64,000 bases of DNA from an uncultured Bacilli bacterium (GCA_949879765.1 CATLBQ010000003.1:1-64000); one strand, 5' to 3'; positions 41,464-54,015 are shown, counted from the first letter of the stretch. Notes: generated by a model not told the origin, from the sequence alone. Numbers and translations are program-made.

Positions 41464-43449
41464 ATGAAAAAAATATTATTATGGGTTGCAATGATTTTAA
41501 ATATCGGGATGTTTTCTGTTTTATTGCAGCCAGTTCAAGCATCTACTCATTATGAATTGATTCAAAAAACATTTGTGTGTCAGGTAGGCACATCCTATTA
41601 TCAGCAGTTATCCTATCCAGGATATAAAATAGTATCATCTGATGTAGATTTTAATCGTTGTGGAAGATATCAAATCATTTATGAAGACGAAAAGACAAAA
41701 GAAAGAATAGAAAAGCAAGTAGAGGTAAGGTCAGAAAATGATTTATTACATGGAATGGTATTACAAAAACAAATGGAATTGTATGTTAAAAATCACGAAA
41801 ATTATCACTATCATCAGACCAAAAAAGCAGAAGATGGAAATTATATTGTCAGTTATCTTCGGCTAGTAGAAGGAAAGGAGGAAGTATACGATATCGGTAT
41901 AATGAAACTCAATTTAGAAGAAATCATATTTCAAACGACAATATTTACACAAGTCAAAGGAAGAATTGTCGACTTTATTATTGATCAAGATAGAATCGTT
42001 TTATTGGTAGAAAAGGAAAATGTAACAACTAGACAAGATTTATATCTAGTAGTTTTAAATGAAATTGGACAAATCATATTTGAAAATTGCTATTTTGGCA
42101 GTGGAATAGAATTTGGGAAAAAATTGTTAATGGATAAAGAGAATTATTATATCATTGGAGAAACCACATCAAAAGATGAATATTTTCTTAATTCACACTT
42201 GTATAAATGTGGATTCGTTTTTTGTATACGTAAAAAGAATTATCAACTGATAGGTCGTCAATATTTAACGAATTGTGCAGATACAGATGTCATTGATGCA
42301 ACCATTCAAGATCAACATATTGCCATTCTTACGCGGTATTTTGATCAAGCAAAGCGAATGAAGGTTATGGATATTTGGTATCTCAATTGTAGGGATTATG
42401 CCCAGTTAGAAAAAAAATATTTGACTACGACACTGACAGAAACCTTTCTAAAGTTAAAAATAGATGCATATAATGAGTTATATGTTGTCACCAATGATTA
42501 TTCTTATAGCAGCCAAAGATATGTAACCAATATATATCATATCCAAAATAATCATACCAAAGAATTGATTTATCAAATAGGTAATGATTCTTTTGAAAAT
42601 ATGGTGTTTCTAGATTTCATGCCTCTTAATGAATATGAACAAATCATATTATTTAGTCTATATCAATCCAGTCAAGAAAAGCCTTATGGTTATTTATATC
42701 AGCGTATTGAAGATGGTGAGGTTCAAATCCAAATTGAGGAGTATTGTTCAGATGAATCTATTCAAGGTTTTGTAGGAGATTCTACCATAGACCTTGTCTT
42801 GGCTAGCCAAAATAGTTTATCCGTTCAGCATATTGTTTTTTTATATATGCAGTATGAAAGTAATCAGCAAATTTCTTCTTTTGCTTCTCTGAGTTATCCT
42901 CTGCTTTATACCAATCAAGAAATCCATTCTATTGATGAAAAATTATCCCAGTTACCACTAGATAGGTCTTTTTTTGGTGATTATGATATATGCTACGTAT
43001 TCTCAACCCAAGAGTTAGAAGTAGCCTTTTTAGATAAGATAAGGATATTACCACAAATCAATCTAGCCAATCAAGAAACATATGATGTACATACTGAACT
43101 TACATTTAATGGAAGAGGATACTTGAACAATCGCGTGATTCCATCAGGATATAGAATAGAAAATGAAGGTGACTATACGTTTGTCTTAGAGGGAAATCAG
43201 CAAGAACAAATAGAACTTTGTTTTCAAATTGCTCGTCTTTCAGATGCAACCCCCATCAGAAAAGAACATCCCTTCACTATACAAAATCAAATCTTGTCAG
43301 CAACTGAACCCGTCGAAAATCAAATAACTTTGAATAATGTAATTCATTACAATGACATTGAAAGAAAAACCCGTTCTCAGGTATGGTTTCTTTTCTTGCC
43401 ACTATCAATTTTTTTAGCATCTTATATGTATTTGAAAAAAAGGGGTTAA
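41464..43449 (+). CDS. Large surface protein with signal peptide and C-terminal membrane anchor
   Basis: A signal peptide (cleavage about VQA-ST), an N-terminal Ig-like domain (about 30-80), then about 400 residues of repeated beta strands with alternating question-and-answer blades (IVDFIIDQDRIVLLVE, YYIIGETTS, HIAILTRYF), suggesting a beta-propeller, and a final helix SQVWFLFLPLSIFLASYMYL with a KKRG tail. Family unknown to me. ATG 41464 follows AAAGGAG; the frame opens 63 bases earlier without support. One base separates it from a gene of the same design. Confidence 0.75.
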   Translation: MKKILLWVAMILNIGMFSVLLQPVQASTHYELIQKTFVCQVGTSYYQQLSYPGYKIVSSDVDFNRCGRYQIIYEDEKTKERIEKQVEVRSENDLLHGMVLQKQMELYVKNHENYHYHQTKKAEDGNYIVSYLRLVEGKEEVYDIGIMKLNLEEIIFQTTIFTQVKGRIVDFIIDQDRIVLLVEKENVTTRQDLYLVVLNEIGQIIFENCYFGSGIEFGKKLLMDKENYYIIGETTSKDEYFLNSHLYKCGFVFCIRKKNYQLIGRQYLTNCADTDVIDATIQDQHIAILTRYFDQAKRMKVMDIWYLNCRDYAQLEKKYLTTTLTETFLKLKIDAYNELYVVTNDYSYSSQRYVTNIYHIQNNHTKELIYQIGNDSFENMVFLDFMPLNEYEQIILFSLYQSSQEKPYGYLYQRIEDGEVQIQIEEYCSDESIQGFVGDSTIDLVLASQNSLSVQHIVFLYMQYESNQQISSFASLSYPLLYTNQEIHSIDEKLSQLPLDRSFFGDYDICYVFSTQELEVAFLDKIRILPQINLANQETYDVHTELTFNGRGYLNNRVIPSGYRIENEGDYTFVLEGNQQEQIELCFQIARLSDATPIRKEHPFTIQNQILSATEPVENQITLNNVIHYNDIERKTRSQVWFLFLPLSIFLASYMYLKKRG

Positions 43450-43450
43450 T

Positions 43451-45658
43451 ATGAAAAAAGGCATTTATATTTTATGTTGCATTGGTTTTATGTATTGGTT
43501 TAGTGTACATAATGGTATTTTATGTAAGGCAAATTCTGTTATTCATCAGACCTCTCAAATCATTCAAAAGGAAGAAACAATTGTCAAAGTATTAGATGAA
43601 TTTACATATGTGAGTATGAATCATACTTATTTTGATCAGTATCAACTGGTCATAGAGGGGATGACTGAGGCATATGTGGGAAATGAAAAATTCATCTATG
43701 GTATTATGCATAGGAGTACCCATACTATTTTATATCAAATGAATGTCAAAACCAAAGAGAAAAAAGAAAAAGTAATTCCAGCACGGTTATATGATATGAC
43801 ATATTTTGATGGAAGGATAGTTGTGGTTGGAGAAGAATCAGAAGATGCTTGTATATATGTATACGAAACAGATTTACAATTGGTTCAAAAGATTTGTTTG
43901 GGTGGAGATGCACTAGAAAGATGGGTACAGATTGAGCAAAAAGAGGATAAACTTTTTGTATTTGGTGAAAAAAAGGCCTATAGTAAGAGAAGCCCTTTTT
44001 TACATGTGGGCAATGTAGATGATATGAAATCTTTTATTGTTCAATTAGATCAAGGCTTTCAAATCGTTAGTAGTTTTTATATCAATGAACAAACAGGATG
44101 CGAAACCTTCTTCGATATTGCTTTAGGAGAAGAAGAACTTGCTTTTATTATTCAAGATGGGAACAATCAATATCATATATATTGGTTAGATATGGAACTT
44201 CAAAAAATAGAAAAATATAATTTATCAGAACAATTTTCATTTCAAGACATCAAAGTGGTTTCTGTAAAATCTCACGCTAGGTCGTTTATTTTTATTTATA
44301 CATTTCAACAAAAATTATATTATACGATTTGGAGAGACGAAACATGGCAACACTATGAAATTGCTCCTTGTAGTGGTATTGATTTTGCTATAATCGAACA
44401 AGGCGTATTGCATATTTTCTCGAAACTATTTTCTTCTTGTGAACATATTAAAATTACAGAATATCATATCTTAAAACAAGAAGAGTATGTCTATGACCGC
44501 TATCATCAAGATCCAAAAGACACTGCCCATCTCCAAGTAGCATCCGATTTTGAAACATTAACCATTCATTATAGTGAACAAAATGATGGCATTATCTCCC
44601 TTTCACGTTCAGGAACTTATCAGGCTATATATGAGGTAGAAAGAGAGGATGGATTGCATTTTGAATTGATTACACCTTATGTTGTGCCTAGATATATCAA
44701 CATAGTCAATTTAGGTATATATAAAGTAGGATATTCACTCCTATTTACAGATGAATTAATGGTAGATGGACAATATGTATATAATGGGGAGAAATTAAAA
44801 ATACCAGGATGGCATACATTGATTCATCAAACAAAAGAAACCACCTCTACATATACCCTATATATTACAAATCAAGATGCACCTAATCTTGAAGAGCGGT
44901 TGTATCCAATAGATGGATATTTGATGCCAGATACTAGTATGGATTATCAAATCATGCTTTCAGAAAATAAAAGGGTACAAGAGGTGATTGTAAACCAAAC
45001 ATCTTATCCATTTAAACAAGAAGGTACGAATTTATGGATTTCTCTTCCATCAACTACACCAGGTCATGTAATGACCTATAATATTTCAGAAATTATATTA
45101 GAAGATGGGCAAAAGTTACCCATTCATCAAGTGTGGAATATATATACATTCAAAAGATTACCCCAAATAGATATTGAGGTAGTAGAACAAAAGATTCAAT
45201 ATCAAACAATAGATTTAGATGGTGCCATTTTAGATTGTTTGGTAGAATTTTATCATGATAATACTTTGCAATCGACAATAGCGACTCATTTTCAATCACA
45301 ATCCATTACCCTATCTAAACAGCCTACACATCTTAAAATCTATTTCTTGTGCGATGATGGGCAGCATATTCAAAAAATACTCTGTATGGAATTAAAAGTA
45401 TCTGCTCAAAAGAAGACACCTATTCAATTGGTATTTTCCACGGAAAAAGAAGTTCTTCAAGATGTGAGTATTCAAGGATTATGGAGTGAAAAACTAGAGA
45501 TTGAAAGGATTCAAATTGGTGAAAATGATATGACAATGTCTTTTCAGTTCAAAAAGAAAGATATTATAAAATATCTATCTATTATTTTAAGTATAATGAT
45601 GGTTTTGTTTATGGTATGTTATTTGTGGTACAAAAAAAGAAAACAAAGGCAAAAATAA
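43451..45658 (+). CDS. Large surface protein, partner of the preceding gene
   Basis: 735 residues: signal peptide or signal anchor, about 350 residues of propeller-like beta blades (FIYGIMHRS, RIVVVGEESEDACIYVYE, KLFVFGEKKA), two or three Ig-like segments, and a C-terminal helix (about 705-728) with a basic tail. The layout parallels the gene upstream, though direct identity is low. The ATG lies 2 bases after the upstream stop. Together they look like a two-component surface complex. No enzymatic motif seen. Confidence 0.72.
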   Translation: MKKGIYILCCIGFMYWFSVHNGILCKANSVIHQTSQIIQKEETIVKVLDEFTYVSMNHTYFDQYQLVIEGMTEAYVGNEKFIYGIMHRSTHTILYQMNVKTKEKKEKVIPARLYDMTYFDGRIVVVGEESEDACIYVYETDLQLVQKICLGGDALERWVQIEQKEDKLFVFGEKKAYSKRSPFLHVGNVDDMKSFIVQLDQGFQIVSSFYINEQTGCETFFDIALGEEELAFIIQDGNNQYHIYWLDMELQKIEKYNLSEQFSFQDIKVVSVKSHARSFIFIYTFQQKLYYTIWRDETWQHYEIAPCSGIDFAIIEQGVLHIFSKLFSSCEHIKITEYHILKQEEYVYDRYHQDPKDTAHLQVASDFETLTIHYSEQNDGIISLSRSGTYQAIYEVEREDGLHFELITPYVVPRYINIVNLGIYKVGYSLLFTDELMVDGQYVYNGEKLKIPGWHTLIHQTKETTSTYTLYITNQDAPNLEERLYPIDGYLMPDTSMDYQIMLSENKRVQEVIVNQTSYPFKQEGTNLWISLPSTTPGHVMTYNISEIILEDGQKLPIHQVWNIYTFKRLPQIDIEVVEQKIQYQTIDLDGAILDCLVEFYHDNTLQSTIATHFQSQSITLSKQPTHLKIYFLCDDGQHIQKILCMELKVSAQKKTPIQLVFSTEKEVLQDVSIQGLWSEKLEIERIQIGENDMTMSFQFKKKDIIKYLSIILSIMMVLFMVCYLWYKKRKQRQK

Positions 45659-45729
45659 AATATTTTTGACTATAATCAATGGATAAAAAACGATGTAGAC
45701 TTTTGACATGGTTTTTCTTTTTGATTTTC

Positions 45730-45758
45730 TTGTAAAAAAAAAAGTTGTGTGATATACT
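45730..45758 (+). promoter_or_regulatory. Promoter of the dnaE operon
   Basis: TTGTAA (45730-45735), a 17-base spacer, TATACT (45753-45758), then AAAGGAGGT. Confidence 0.65.
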
Positions 45759-45779
45759 ATTTAAAAGGAGGTAGCAGCT

Positions 45780-48700
45780 ATGTTTTCTTATTTGTATGTA
45801 CAAACTGAATATTCAATTTTGCAAAGTGCTTGTAAAATAAATGATTTAGTTCAAAAATTAAAACAAATGCAAATGACCTCTTGTGCCATTACGGATGAAG
45901 GTACGATGTATGGGACCATTCGATTTTATAAAGCCTGTAAAAAAGAAGGTATTCATCCCGTTATTGGTTTGAAAGTAAATTATACTTATAATGATAGAGA
46001 AAGTAGTTTATTACTTTATGCTATCAATGATTTTGGTTATAAAAATTTAATGAAGATATCTAGCCGTTCTAAATTAGCAGGAGGTATGATTGACTTTGAA
46101 TATTTACAAAAGGTTACTATGGGTATTTTAGCCATTGTCCCTTTTGAAGAATCTATTTTGAAACGATATTTTGATAGAAATGCTGTTCAAGATGCGCTTT
46201 CAACTATGCAATTATTATGTGCAACATATGATTTATGCTTTGTTGGTTTTGGACCAGAAACCATTCAAAATCCACATATGCCATCGATTTATGATTTATT
46301 GAGTAGCAGACATTATTCAATGGTTGCTTTACCTAAGGTGAGTTTTCTTGAGCCAGATGATTATGGTGCATATGTCACTTTGAAATCCATTAAAAATAAT
46401 GGTCGGTTGGTTCAACTTTCACCTATTGAAAACGGGCATTATATGTATACATCATCGGAATTATCTACCATATATTCAGCCTATCCCCACTTATTAGAAG
46501 AAACACATCGTTTGGCTCATTTGTGTCAAGTAGATATCGTCTTTGGAACATATCAATTGCCATTATATCAAGAGGGATTAGATAGTTTTCAATATTTAAA
46601 AGAACTATGTCAAAAAGGGTTAGATAAAAGAATTTCTCAATTCCAGTATCCCTACAACTTGAATACATATTATGAACGCTTGTTTTATGAGTTAAAGGTT
46701 ATTCAAAGTATGGGATTTTGTGACTATTTTTTGATAGTATATGATTATGTCAAGTTTGCTAAAAAGAATCATATCTATGTAGGACCTGGTAGAGGTTCTG
46801 CTCCAGCGTCACTTGTTGCTTATACATTGGGTATTACAGATATTGATCCTATTTATCACCACTTGTTATTTGAACGTTTCTTGAATCAAGAACGTATTTC
46901 TATGCCAGATATTGACATTGATTTTCCAGATGATAGAAGAGATGAAGTAATCCGCTATGTTGGGGAAAAATATGGTAAAGAAAAAGTCGCTCATATTTTA
47001 ACATTTGGTACATTTCGAATGAAACTAGCTATCAATGATTGTGCTAGGGTTTATCAATTAAATGATACAAAATTAAAACAAATTTATAAAACAATAGGTG
47101 ATCAAGTTAAAATAAGGCCTTATGAGAATGTATCCTTAAAAGAAGTGATTGCAAATAATGACGAACTGATGATGTTGATGGCTAATCATGAAGATATTGA
47201 TCGGGTACTTCGTATTGCTGCTAAGATTCAAGACATTCCTCGTAATATTTCTACACATGCGGCAGGAATTGTCATTACACGTTTTGATTTAGTTCATTAT
47301 ACGCCTCTTGATGAAGGTTTAGATGGTATTTATCAAACCCAATATGAAGCAGAAGATTTAGAGGCATTAGGACTTTTAAAAATGGACTTTTTGGGTTTAA
47401 AAAATTTAACCAATATTGCTAAAACAGTATCACTCATTCAAAGAGACATACCACATTTTACATTACCAAAAGATGAAAATGATAAAGCCACGTATCAAAT
47501 GATGGCTTCTGGAGATTTAACTGGTGTCTTTCAATTAGAATCAGCTGGAATGCGTAAATTGATTATGCAACTACACACTTCTCATTTTGATGATATCACC
47601 CAAGCGCTTGCCCTTTATCGACCAGGACCTATGGAGATTATCCCAACATTCATCAAACGTAAATTTGGTCAAGAACAAGTAAGTTATCCTCATCCAGATT
47701 TAAAAAGCATTTTAGATGAAACTTATGGAATGATAGTATATCAAGATCAAATTATGCTGATTGCTTGTCAATTTGCGGGATATAGTTTGGGAAGAGCAGA
47801 TATATTACGTCGAGCAGTGTCTAAAAAGAAAAAAGAAGTACTAGAGGAAGAACGATTAAATTTTGTTCAGTCTTCTATTCATCATGGGTATACCCAAGAA
47901 GATGCCAATATGATTTATGACTATATTGTAAAATTTGCAGATTATGGGTTCAATAAAGCTCATAGTGTGGCTTATGCTAAGGTAGCCTATCTTACAGCTT
48001 ATTTAAAGTGTCATTATTTTGCTTATTATATGTCCACTTTATTGACTTCTTTTATGGCGAGTACAACAGAAGTATTAGAATATACCAAAGAAGCCATTCG
48101 AAAAAAAGTAAATATTCAACCACCACATATCAACGCTAGTCAAGATGAATTTTGTGTAATTGATGGTGCAATTTATTTTCCACTTACCATTATTAGAGGA
48201 TTAGGGGAAATGAAAACAAAGCAGTGTTTAGAAGAAAGAAAAAAAGGATTATTTACCTCATTTGATAACTTTTTAATGCGAACGAAGCATATTTTTGCGA
48301 GTTCTATCATAGAAAATATTATTTATAGTGGTGCATTGGATTGTTTTGGTTTGACAAAAAAAGCAATGATTGAAGGATATCAAGCAATCATTGATAAATC
48401 AGAATATCACTTTATCAAAGATATGTTAGAAGGAAGTTATACGGATGAAGAATTTTCTTATGGAGTGTTACAGACTAAGGAATTAGAAGTATTGGGCATT
48501 AACCTAGTTTATAATTTCTTCCGTCAATTTGCTTCATTTTATACACAGTATCATCTTCAAAAAATATTAGAAATTAAAGAAAATCAACCGACCCATACCA
48601 TAGGAATAATCAAAAAAATAAAAGAAATTACAACCAAGCAAAATGAAATTATGGCGTTTATTGAATTAATGGATGATGAATCTAGTATTGAACTCGTCTT

Positions 48701-48821
48701 TTTTCCGAAGGTTTATCAAGAAGCACGCCCACTGACGACGGGAAGTATTGTAATGGTTAGTGGAACATCACAAAGAAGAGTAACCCTTCAGGTGGTTGTC
48801 AAACATATCAAAAAAATATAA
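45780..48821 (+). CDS. dnaE: DNA polymerase III alpha subunit (DnaE type)
   Basis: A replicative polymerase of 1013 residues, toward the short end for the family. The N-terminal PHP domain is present in outline, but the metal histidines are replaced: the usual HLxVHS reads YLYVQT (residues 4-9), so no proofreading activity is expected. The polymerase core is intact: YVGPGRGSAPAS and the catalytic acids D377, D379 and D381 in SMPDIDIDF, and the DILRRAVSKKK fingers block. A C-terminal OB-fold (about 930-1010) follows. AAAGGAGGT precedes the ATG. In Firmicutes it works beside PolC. Confidence 0.96.
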   Translation: MFSYLYVQTEYSILQSACKINDLVQKLKQMQMTSCAITDEGTMYGTIRFYKACKKEGIHPVIGLKVNYTYNDRESSLLLYAINDFGYKNLMKISSRSKLAGGMIDFEYLQKVTMGILAIVPFEESILKRYFDRNAVQDALSTMQLLCATYDLCFVGFGPETIQNPHMPSIYDLLSSRHYSMVALPKVSFLEPDDYGAYVTLKSIKNNGRLVQLSPIENGHYMYTSSELSTIYSAYPHLLEETHRLAHLCQVDIVFGTYQLPLYQEGLDSFQYLKELCQKGLDKRISQFQYPYNLNTYYERLFYELKVIQSMGFCDYFLIVYDYVKFAKKNHIYVGPGRGSAPASLVAYTLGITDIDPIYHHLLFERFLNQERISMPDIDIDFPDDRRDEVIRYVGEKYGKEKVAHILTFGTFRMKLAINDCARVYQLNDTKLKQIYKTIGDQVKIRPYENVSLKEVIANNDELMMLMANHEDIDRVLRIAAKIQDIPRNISTHAAGIVITRFDLVHYTPLDEGLDGIYQTQYEAEDLEALGLLKMDFLGLKNLTNIAKTVSLIQRDIPHFTLPKDENDKATYQMMASGDLTGVFQLESAGMRKLIMQLHTSHFDDITQALALYRPGPMEIIPTFIKRKFGQEQVSYPHPDLKSILDETYGMIVYQDQIMLIACQFAGYSLGRADILRRAVSKKKKEVLEEERLNFVQSSIHHGYTQEDANMIYDYIVKFADYGFNKAHSVAYAKVAYLTAYLKCHYFAYYMSTLLTSFMASTTEVLEYTKEAIRKKVNIQPPHINASQDEFCVIDGAIYFPLTIIRGLGEMKTKQCLEERKKGLFTSFDNFLMRTKHIFASSIIENIIYSGALDCFGLTKKAMIEGYQAIIDKSEYHFIKDMLEGSYTDEEFSYGVLQTKELEVLGINLVYNFFRQFASFYTQYHLQKILEIKENQPTHTIGIIKKIKEITTKQNEIMAFIELMDDESSIELVFFPKVYQEARPLTTGSIVMVSGTSQRRVTLQVVVKHIKKI

Positions 48822-48832
48822 GGAGAAATAGT

Positions 48833-49708
48833 ATGAGAGTACTTTGCTTTGACATTGGTGGCACAAATATCAAATATGGTGTCATTGATCAAGAACAATT
48901 TTTAGAAAAGGGTTTATTTGATACAGATGCCCATTTAGGTAAGACATATTTAACCAATAAATTAGTAGATATAGCTAAACAAATGAAAGAAAAATATCAA
49001 ATAGAAGGTGTGGGTATTTCTTGTGCAGGTAGTGTAGATTTTGAACATGCCTATATTCATACTGCACCAGACGCACTTCCTGAATTTTCTGATTGGGATT
49101 TTAGAACAATTTTTAAAGAAGAAGTGGGGCTAGATTGTATCGCAGATAATGATGTCAATAGTTTTGCAAAAGCAGAGTGTGTAAGTGGAGCAGGAAAAGA
49201 TTATGATCATTTTATCGTGATTACAGTTGGCACTGGAATTGGTGGTGCCATTGTTATGAATGATGAGATTTGGCGTGGAAAAAATTATAACGCAGGGGAA
49301 GTAGGAAGAATATTAATTGGAAATGCCAAATGGGAAAGTGTAGCATCGACTTCTGCTTTAATCAAAGAAGCAAAACGAGCTGGATTAGATGTCAATAATG
49401 GTATAGAATTATTTCAGTTATATGATAATCATGACCCGATTGCGATGGCAGTCGTTAGTCGATTTTATGATTTACTAGGGATTGGTATGGCGAATTTGGT
49501 GTATGCATTTAATCCTGAGGCCATCATTATTGGTGGAGGTATCTCTAAAAGAGAAACTTTTTCAAGCGATGTAGAAAAATTTATGAATTCTCATTTATTA
49601 TCAGGATTTCGATATACCGCAAAAGTACATACGGCTAAATTTAGAAACGATGGGGGTATGATGGGTGCTTATTTTAACTTTATAGAGTATAAGGAGAAGA
49701 ATAAATAA
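48833..49708 (+). CDS. ROK-family sugar kinase
   Basis: ATP-dependent sugar kinase of 291 residues. The N-terminal phosphate loop DIGGTNIKYG, the catalytic DNDVNSFAKAE region and TVGTGIGGAI are present. The zinc-binding CxCGxxGC block of glucokinases is missing (ILIGNAKWESVAS stands there), as in some BglK-like kinases. Next to phosphohexomutase and pgi, a glucokinase or related role is likely but not proven. AAGGAG precedes the ATG. It shares one base with the next gene. Confidence 0.88.
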   Translation: MRVLCFDIGGTNIKYGVIDQEQFLEKGLFDTDAHLGKTYLTNKLVDIAKQMKEKYQIEGVGISCAGSVDFEHAYIHTAPDALPEFSDWDFRTIFKEEVGLDCIADNDVNSFAKAECVSGAGKDYDHFIVITVGTGIGGAIVMNDEIWRGKNYNAGEVGRILIGNAKWESVASTSALIKEAKRAGLDVNNGIELFQLYDNHDPIAMAVVSRFYDLLGIGMANLVYAFNPEAIIIGGGISKRETFSSDVEKFMNSHLLSGFRYTAKVHTAKFRNDGGMMGAYFNFIEYKEKNK

Positions 49709-51420
49709 TGGATCAAAAAACATTACAAAAAGTAAGTATGTGGACTAATTTTAAGGAATTAGACCAGGATTTAAAGGATGAATTAGAAAATTTAATGCAA
49801 GATGAAACCGCATTGATGGATGCTTTTTATCAAGATATTGCCTTTGGTACGGGTGGATTAAGAGGAATTTTAGGCGTAGGTACCAACCGAATGAATATAT
49901 ATGTTGTTCGAAAATCAACACTAGGCTTTTTAAACTATATGATGAAAAAATATCCGAATATTCAACATCAAGGCGTAGCTATTTCATATGATTGTAGAAA
50001 AAATTCTTACTTATTTGCCAAGCATGCGGCAGAAGTTATTGCAAGTCGTGGTGTAAAAGCATATCTATATACATCTATTCGTTCTACTCCTCAGTTAAGT
50101 TATACTGTTCGATATTTGCAATGTGTAGGCGGAATTATGATTACTGCGAGCCATAATCCACCTATATATAATGGATATAAAATCTATGATCATGAGGGGT
50201 GTCAGTTGGTTCCAGAACTTGCTGATCAAGTAATTGAAGAAATCAATCAAATCGATGATATGTTTCATATTGAAACAAAGCCTTTTGATGAACTCGTTTC
50301 AGAAGGGCTGATTGAATGGATTGATCAAGCGGTAGATGATTCTTATTTACAAGCAGTAAAAACAGTCCCTGTTCAATCTGTAGAAAAAAGTAATATTCGT
50401 ATTGTATACACACCTTTGCATGGTACTGGTGCAACGCATATGGTAAATCTATTAGAATCGAGCGGTTACAGTGTATATCCTGTGACTGAACAGATGGTAC
50501 CAGATGGCAATTTTAGCACGCTTCAATCTCCTAATCCAGAAGAAGCAAGTGCATTTGAATATGCCATTCGGTTAGGGAAAGAAAAAGATGCAGATATTTT
50601 AATTGCGACTGATCCTGATGCGGATAGAATGGGCATTGCCGCAAAAAATGCTGAAGGTGAATATGTATTATTAACGGGAAATCAAACAGGAGCGATTTTA
50701 TTAGATTATTTGGGTAAATTTAAAAAACTAAATAAACAAGGGGTTGTTTTTAATACGATTGTTACATCGAATTTAGCAAAAGCGATTTGTGACAAATATC
50801 AACTCAAATTGATCCAAACCTTAACGGGATTTAAATATATTGGTGAACAAGCTGCTAAGTTAGAAGGAACCAATGAAGCATTCTTCTTTGGATACGAAGA
50901 GTCTTATGGATATGTGATTAGAGATTTTGTACGGGATAAAGATTCATTTCAAGCTACATTATTGCTTGCGGAAGTGGCTTCCTATTATAAATCACAGGGT
51001 AAAACATTAATCCAAGTATTAGAAAATTTATTTGAAGAATTTGGTTATTATTTAGAAGGTGTGCATAACATCTCTTTAGTAGGACTTGAAGGTAGTGTAA
51101 AAATTGAAAAAATTATGCGATATTTTCAAAATGCCAATTTACAAAATATTGCTGGTAAACACATACAAGTGTTTGAAGACTATGAACAATCTATTCGTAT
51201 CAGTGATGGGGTAACTTCTTCGTTAACACTTCCTCAATCATTTGTTTTAAAATATATTTTTGATGATGGAGGATGGTTTGTACTTAGACCATCTGGAACT
51301 GAACCAAAATTAAAAATATATATAGCGATTAAAGCAGATACAAAACAAGAAGCAGAGTCTTTAGTAGCTACATTAAAACAAGAAATTTTACAAATGATTG
51401 ATTCGATTGAGGAGGCATAA
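49708..51420 (+). CDS. pgcA: Phosphoglucomutase/phosphomannomutase
   Basis: Interconverts hexose 1- and 6-phosphates. The phosphoserine loop [13 protein letters not shown], the metal loop DPDADRMG, the sugar loop GYEESYGY and the phosphate loop [10 protein letters not shown] are all intact. 570 residues fits the PgcA class of Firmicutes. It overlaps the kinase stop by one base (TAATG), indicating coupled translation, and pgi follows after 2 bases: kinase, mutase and isomerase form one hexose-phosphate operon. Confidence 0.95.
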   Translation: MDQKTLQKVSMWTNFKELDQDLKDELENLMQDETALMDAFYQDIAFGTGGLRGILGVGTNRMNIYVVRKSTLGFLNYMMKKYPNIQHQGVAISYDCRKNSYLFAKHAAEVIASRGVKAYLYTSIRSTPQLSYTVRYLQCVGGIMITASHNPPIYNGYKIYDHEGCQLVPELADQVIEEINQIDDMFHIETKPFDELVSEGLIEWIDQAVDDSYLQAVKTVPVQSVEKSNIRIVYTPLHGTGATHMVNLLESSGYSVYPVTEQMVPDGNFSTLQSPNPEEASAFEYAIRLGKEKDADILIATDPDADRMGIAAKNAEGEYVLLTGNQTGAILLDYLGKFKKLNKQGVVFNTIVTSNLAKAICDKYQLKLIQTLTGFKYIGEQAAKLEGTNEAFFFGYEESYGYVIRDFVRDKDSFQATLLLAEVASYYKSQGKTLIQVLENLFEEFGYYLEGVHNISLVGLEGSVKIEKIMRYFQNANLQNIAGKHIQVFEDYEQSIRISDGVTSSLTLPQSFVLKYIFDDGGWFVLRPSGTEPKLKIYIAIKADTKQEAESLVATLKQEILQMIDSIEEA

Positions 51421-51422
51421 AT

Positions 51423-52742
51423 ATGTTAAATATCAATTATAAAAATGTATTGGGTTTTATAACAGAAGAGAAAATAAAAGAGAATGAATCCGTTGTATTA
51501 GAAGCCAAAAAAACCCTTCTTGAAAAAACTGGAAAAGGGAATGATTTTTTAGGATGGGTTGAATATCCAAATCAGTATGACCAAATAGAGTTTGAAAAAA
51601 TCAAACAAGCTGCAACGAAAATTAGAAAAGATAGCGAGGTATTGGTGGTCATTGGCATAGGGGGTTCTTACCTAGGAGCAAAAGCAGTAATCGAGGCATT
51701 ACAACCTTATTTTCCAAAAGAAAAATCATTGGAAATCATTTTTGCTGGAAACTCTCTTTCTGCACCCTATCATAAAGAATTATTAGATTATTTGGAAGAT
51801 AAAGATTTTTCAATTAATGTTATTTCTAAATCAGGCACTACGACAGAACCAGCGATAGCCTTTAGACTATACAAAGCTTTATTGACCAAAAAATATCAAG
51901 GCGGTGCAGCCGAACGAATCTATGCAACAACAGATAAAGAAAAAGGAGCACTTAGAAACTTAGCTATTGAGGAAGGGTATACTACCTTTGTTGTTCCAGA
52001 TGATGTAGGTGGTAGATATTCTTGGTTTACAGCAGTTGGTCTTCTTCCAATTGCTTGTGCGGGAATTGATATTGATGTATTAATGCAAGGAGCAAAAGTT
52101 GCATATCAAGATGCGGTTACCAAACCTTATTTAGAAAATCCTGCTCTTCTTTATGCAAGTATTCGAAATTTATTGTATCAAAAAGGAAAAATAGCAGAAG
52201 TGCTAGTTACCTTTGAACCAAAGGTATCCTTTGTCAGTGAGTGGTGGAAACAATTATATGGTGAATCGGAGGGAAAAGACCATCAAGGTATTTTTCCAGC
52301 AAGCCTTGTATATTCAACCGATTTGCATTCGATGGGCCAATATATCCAAGATGGAAAACGAGTGATGTTTGAAACTGTAATCAATATTGATAAGCCATCT
52401 TCAAATATTGTTCTTCAAAAGGAACCAACAGATTTAGATGGACTGAACTATTTAGAAGGAAGAAATTTAGATAGCGTTGCAAAACAAGCTATGCAAGGCA
52501 CGATTCTTGCTCATGTGGATGGCGAAGTTCCTAATTTGGTATTGAATATAGAACAATTAGATGCGTATCACTTGGGCTATTTACTTTACTTCTTTATGTT
52601 TGCTTGTGGTGTAAGCGGATATATATTAGGCGTTAATCCATTTAATCAGCCAGGTGTAGAAGATTATAAAAAGAATATGTTTGCTCTTTTAGGTAAACCT
52701 GGATATGAAGCACTTCTTGAAAAATTAAAAGAAAGATTATAA
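51423..52742 (+). CDS. pgi: Glucose-6-phosphate isomerase
   Basis: Interconverts glucose 6-phosphate and fructose 6-phosphate. [17 protein letters not shown], the phosphate-binding [10 protein letters not shown], and [14 protein letters not shown] are family signatures; the C-terminal [18 protein letters not shown] block holds the catalytic Lys region. 439 residues matches the short Firmicute enzyme. AGGAGG precedes the ATG. Confidence 0.97.
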   Translation: MLNINYKNVLGFITEEKIKENESVVLEAKKTLLEKTGKGNDFLGWVEYPNQYDQIEFEKIKQAATKIRKDSEVLVVIGIGGSYLGAKAVIEALQPYFPKEKSLEIIFAGNSLSAPYHKELLDYLEDKDFSINVISKSGTTTEPAIAFRLYKALLTKKYQGGAAERIYATTDKEKGALRNLAIEEGYTTFVVPDDVGGRYSWFTAVGLLPIACAGIDIDVLMQGAKVAYQDAVTKPYLENPALLYASIRNLLYQKGKIAEVLVTFEPKVSFVSEWWKQLYGESEGKDHQGIFPASLVYSTDLHSMGQYIQDGKRVMFETVINIDKPSSNIVLQKEPTDLDGLNYLEGRNLDSVAKQAMQGTILAHVDGEVPNLVLNIEQLDAYHLGYLLYFFMFACGVSGYILGVNPFNQPGVEDYKKNMFALLGKPGYEALLEKLKERL

Positions 52743-52747
52743 AAAAG

Positions 52748-52794
52748 AAAACATATACAAGTTGAAGAGAATAAGGCTTGTATATGTTTTTTAT
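52748..52794 (+). terminator. Terminator after pgi
   Basis: A 14-bp perfect stem (52748-52761 / 52777-52790) and a T-rich tail. Confidence 0.85.
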
Positions 52795-52820
52795 ATGGCT
52801 AGTCTAAAAAGTAATATCTA

Positions 52821-52849
52821 TTGAAAAAAGGGTCAAAATATGGTATAAT
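52821..52849 (+). promoter_or_regulatory. Promoter of tgt
   Basis: TTGAAA (52821-52826), a 17-base spacer, TATAAT (52844-52849). No preQ1 riboswitch fits the short leader. Confidence 0.75.
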
Positions 52850-52868
52850 AAATAAAAATATCATATAG

Positions 52869-54014
<1,146 letters not shown>

Positions 54015-54015
54015 T

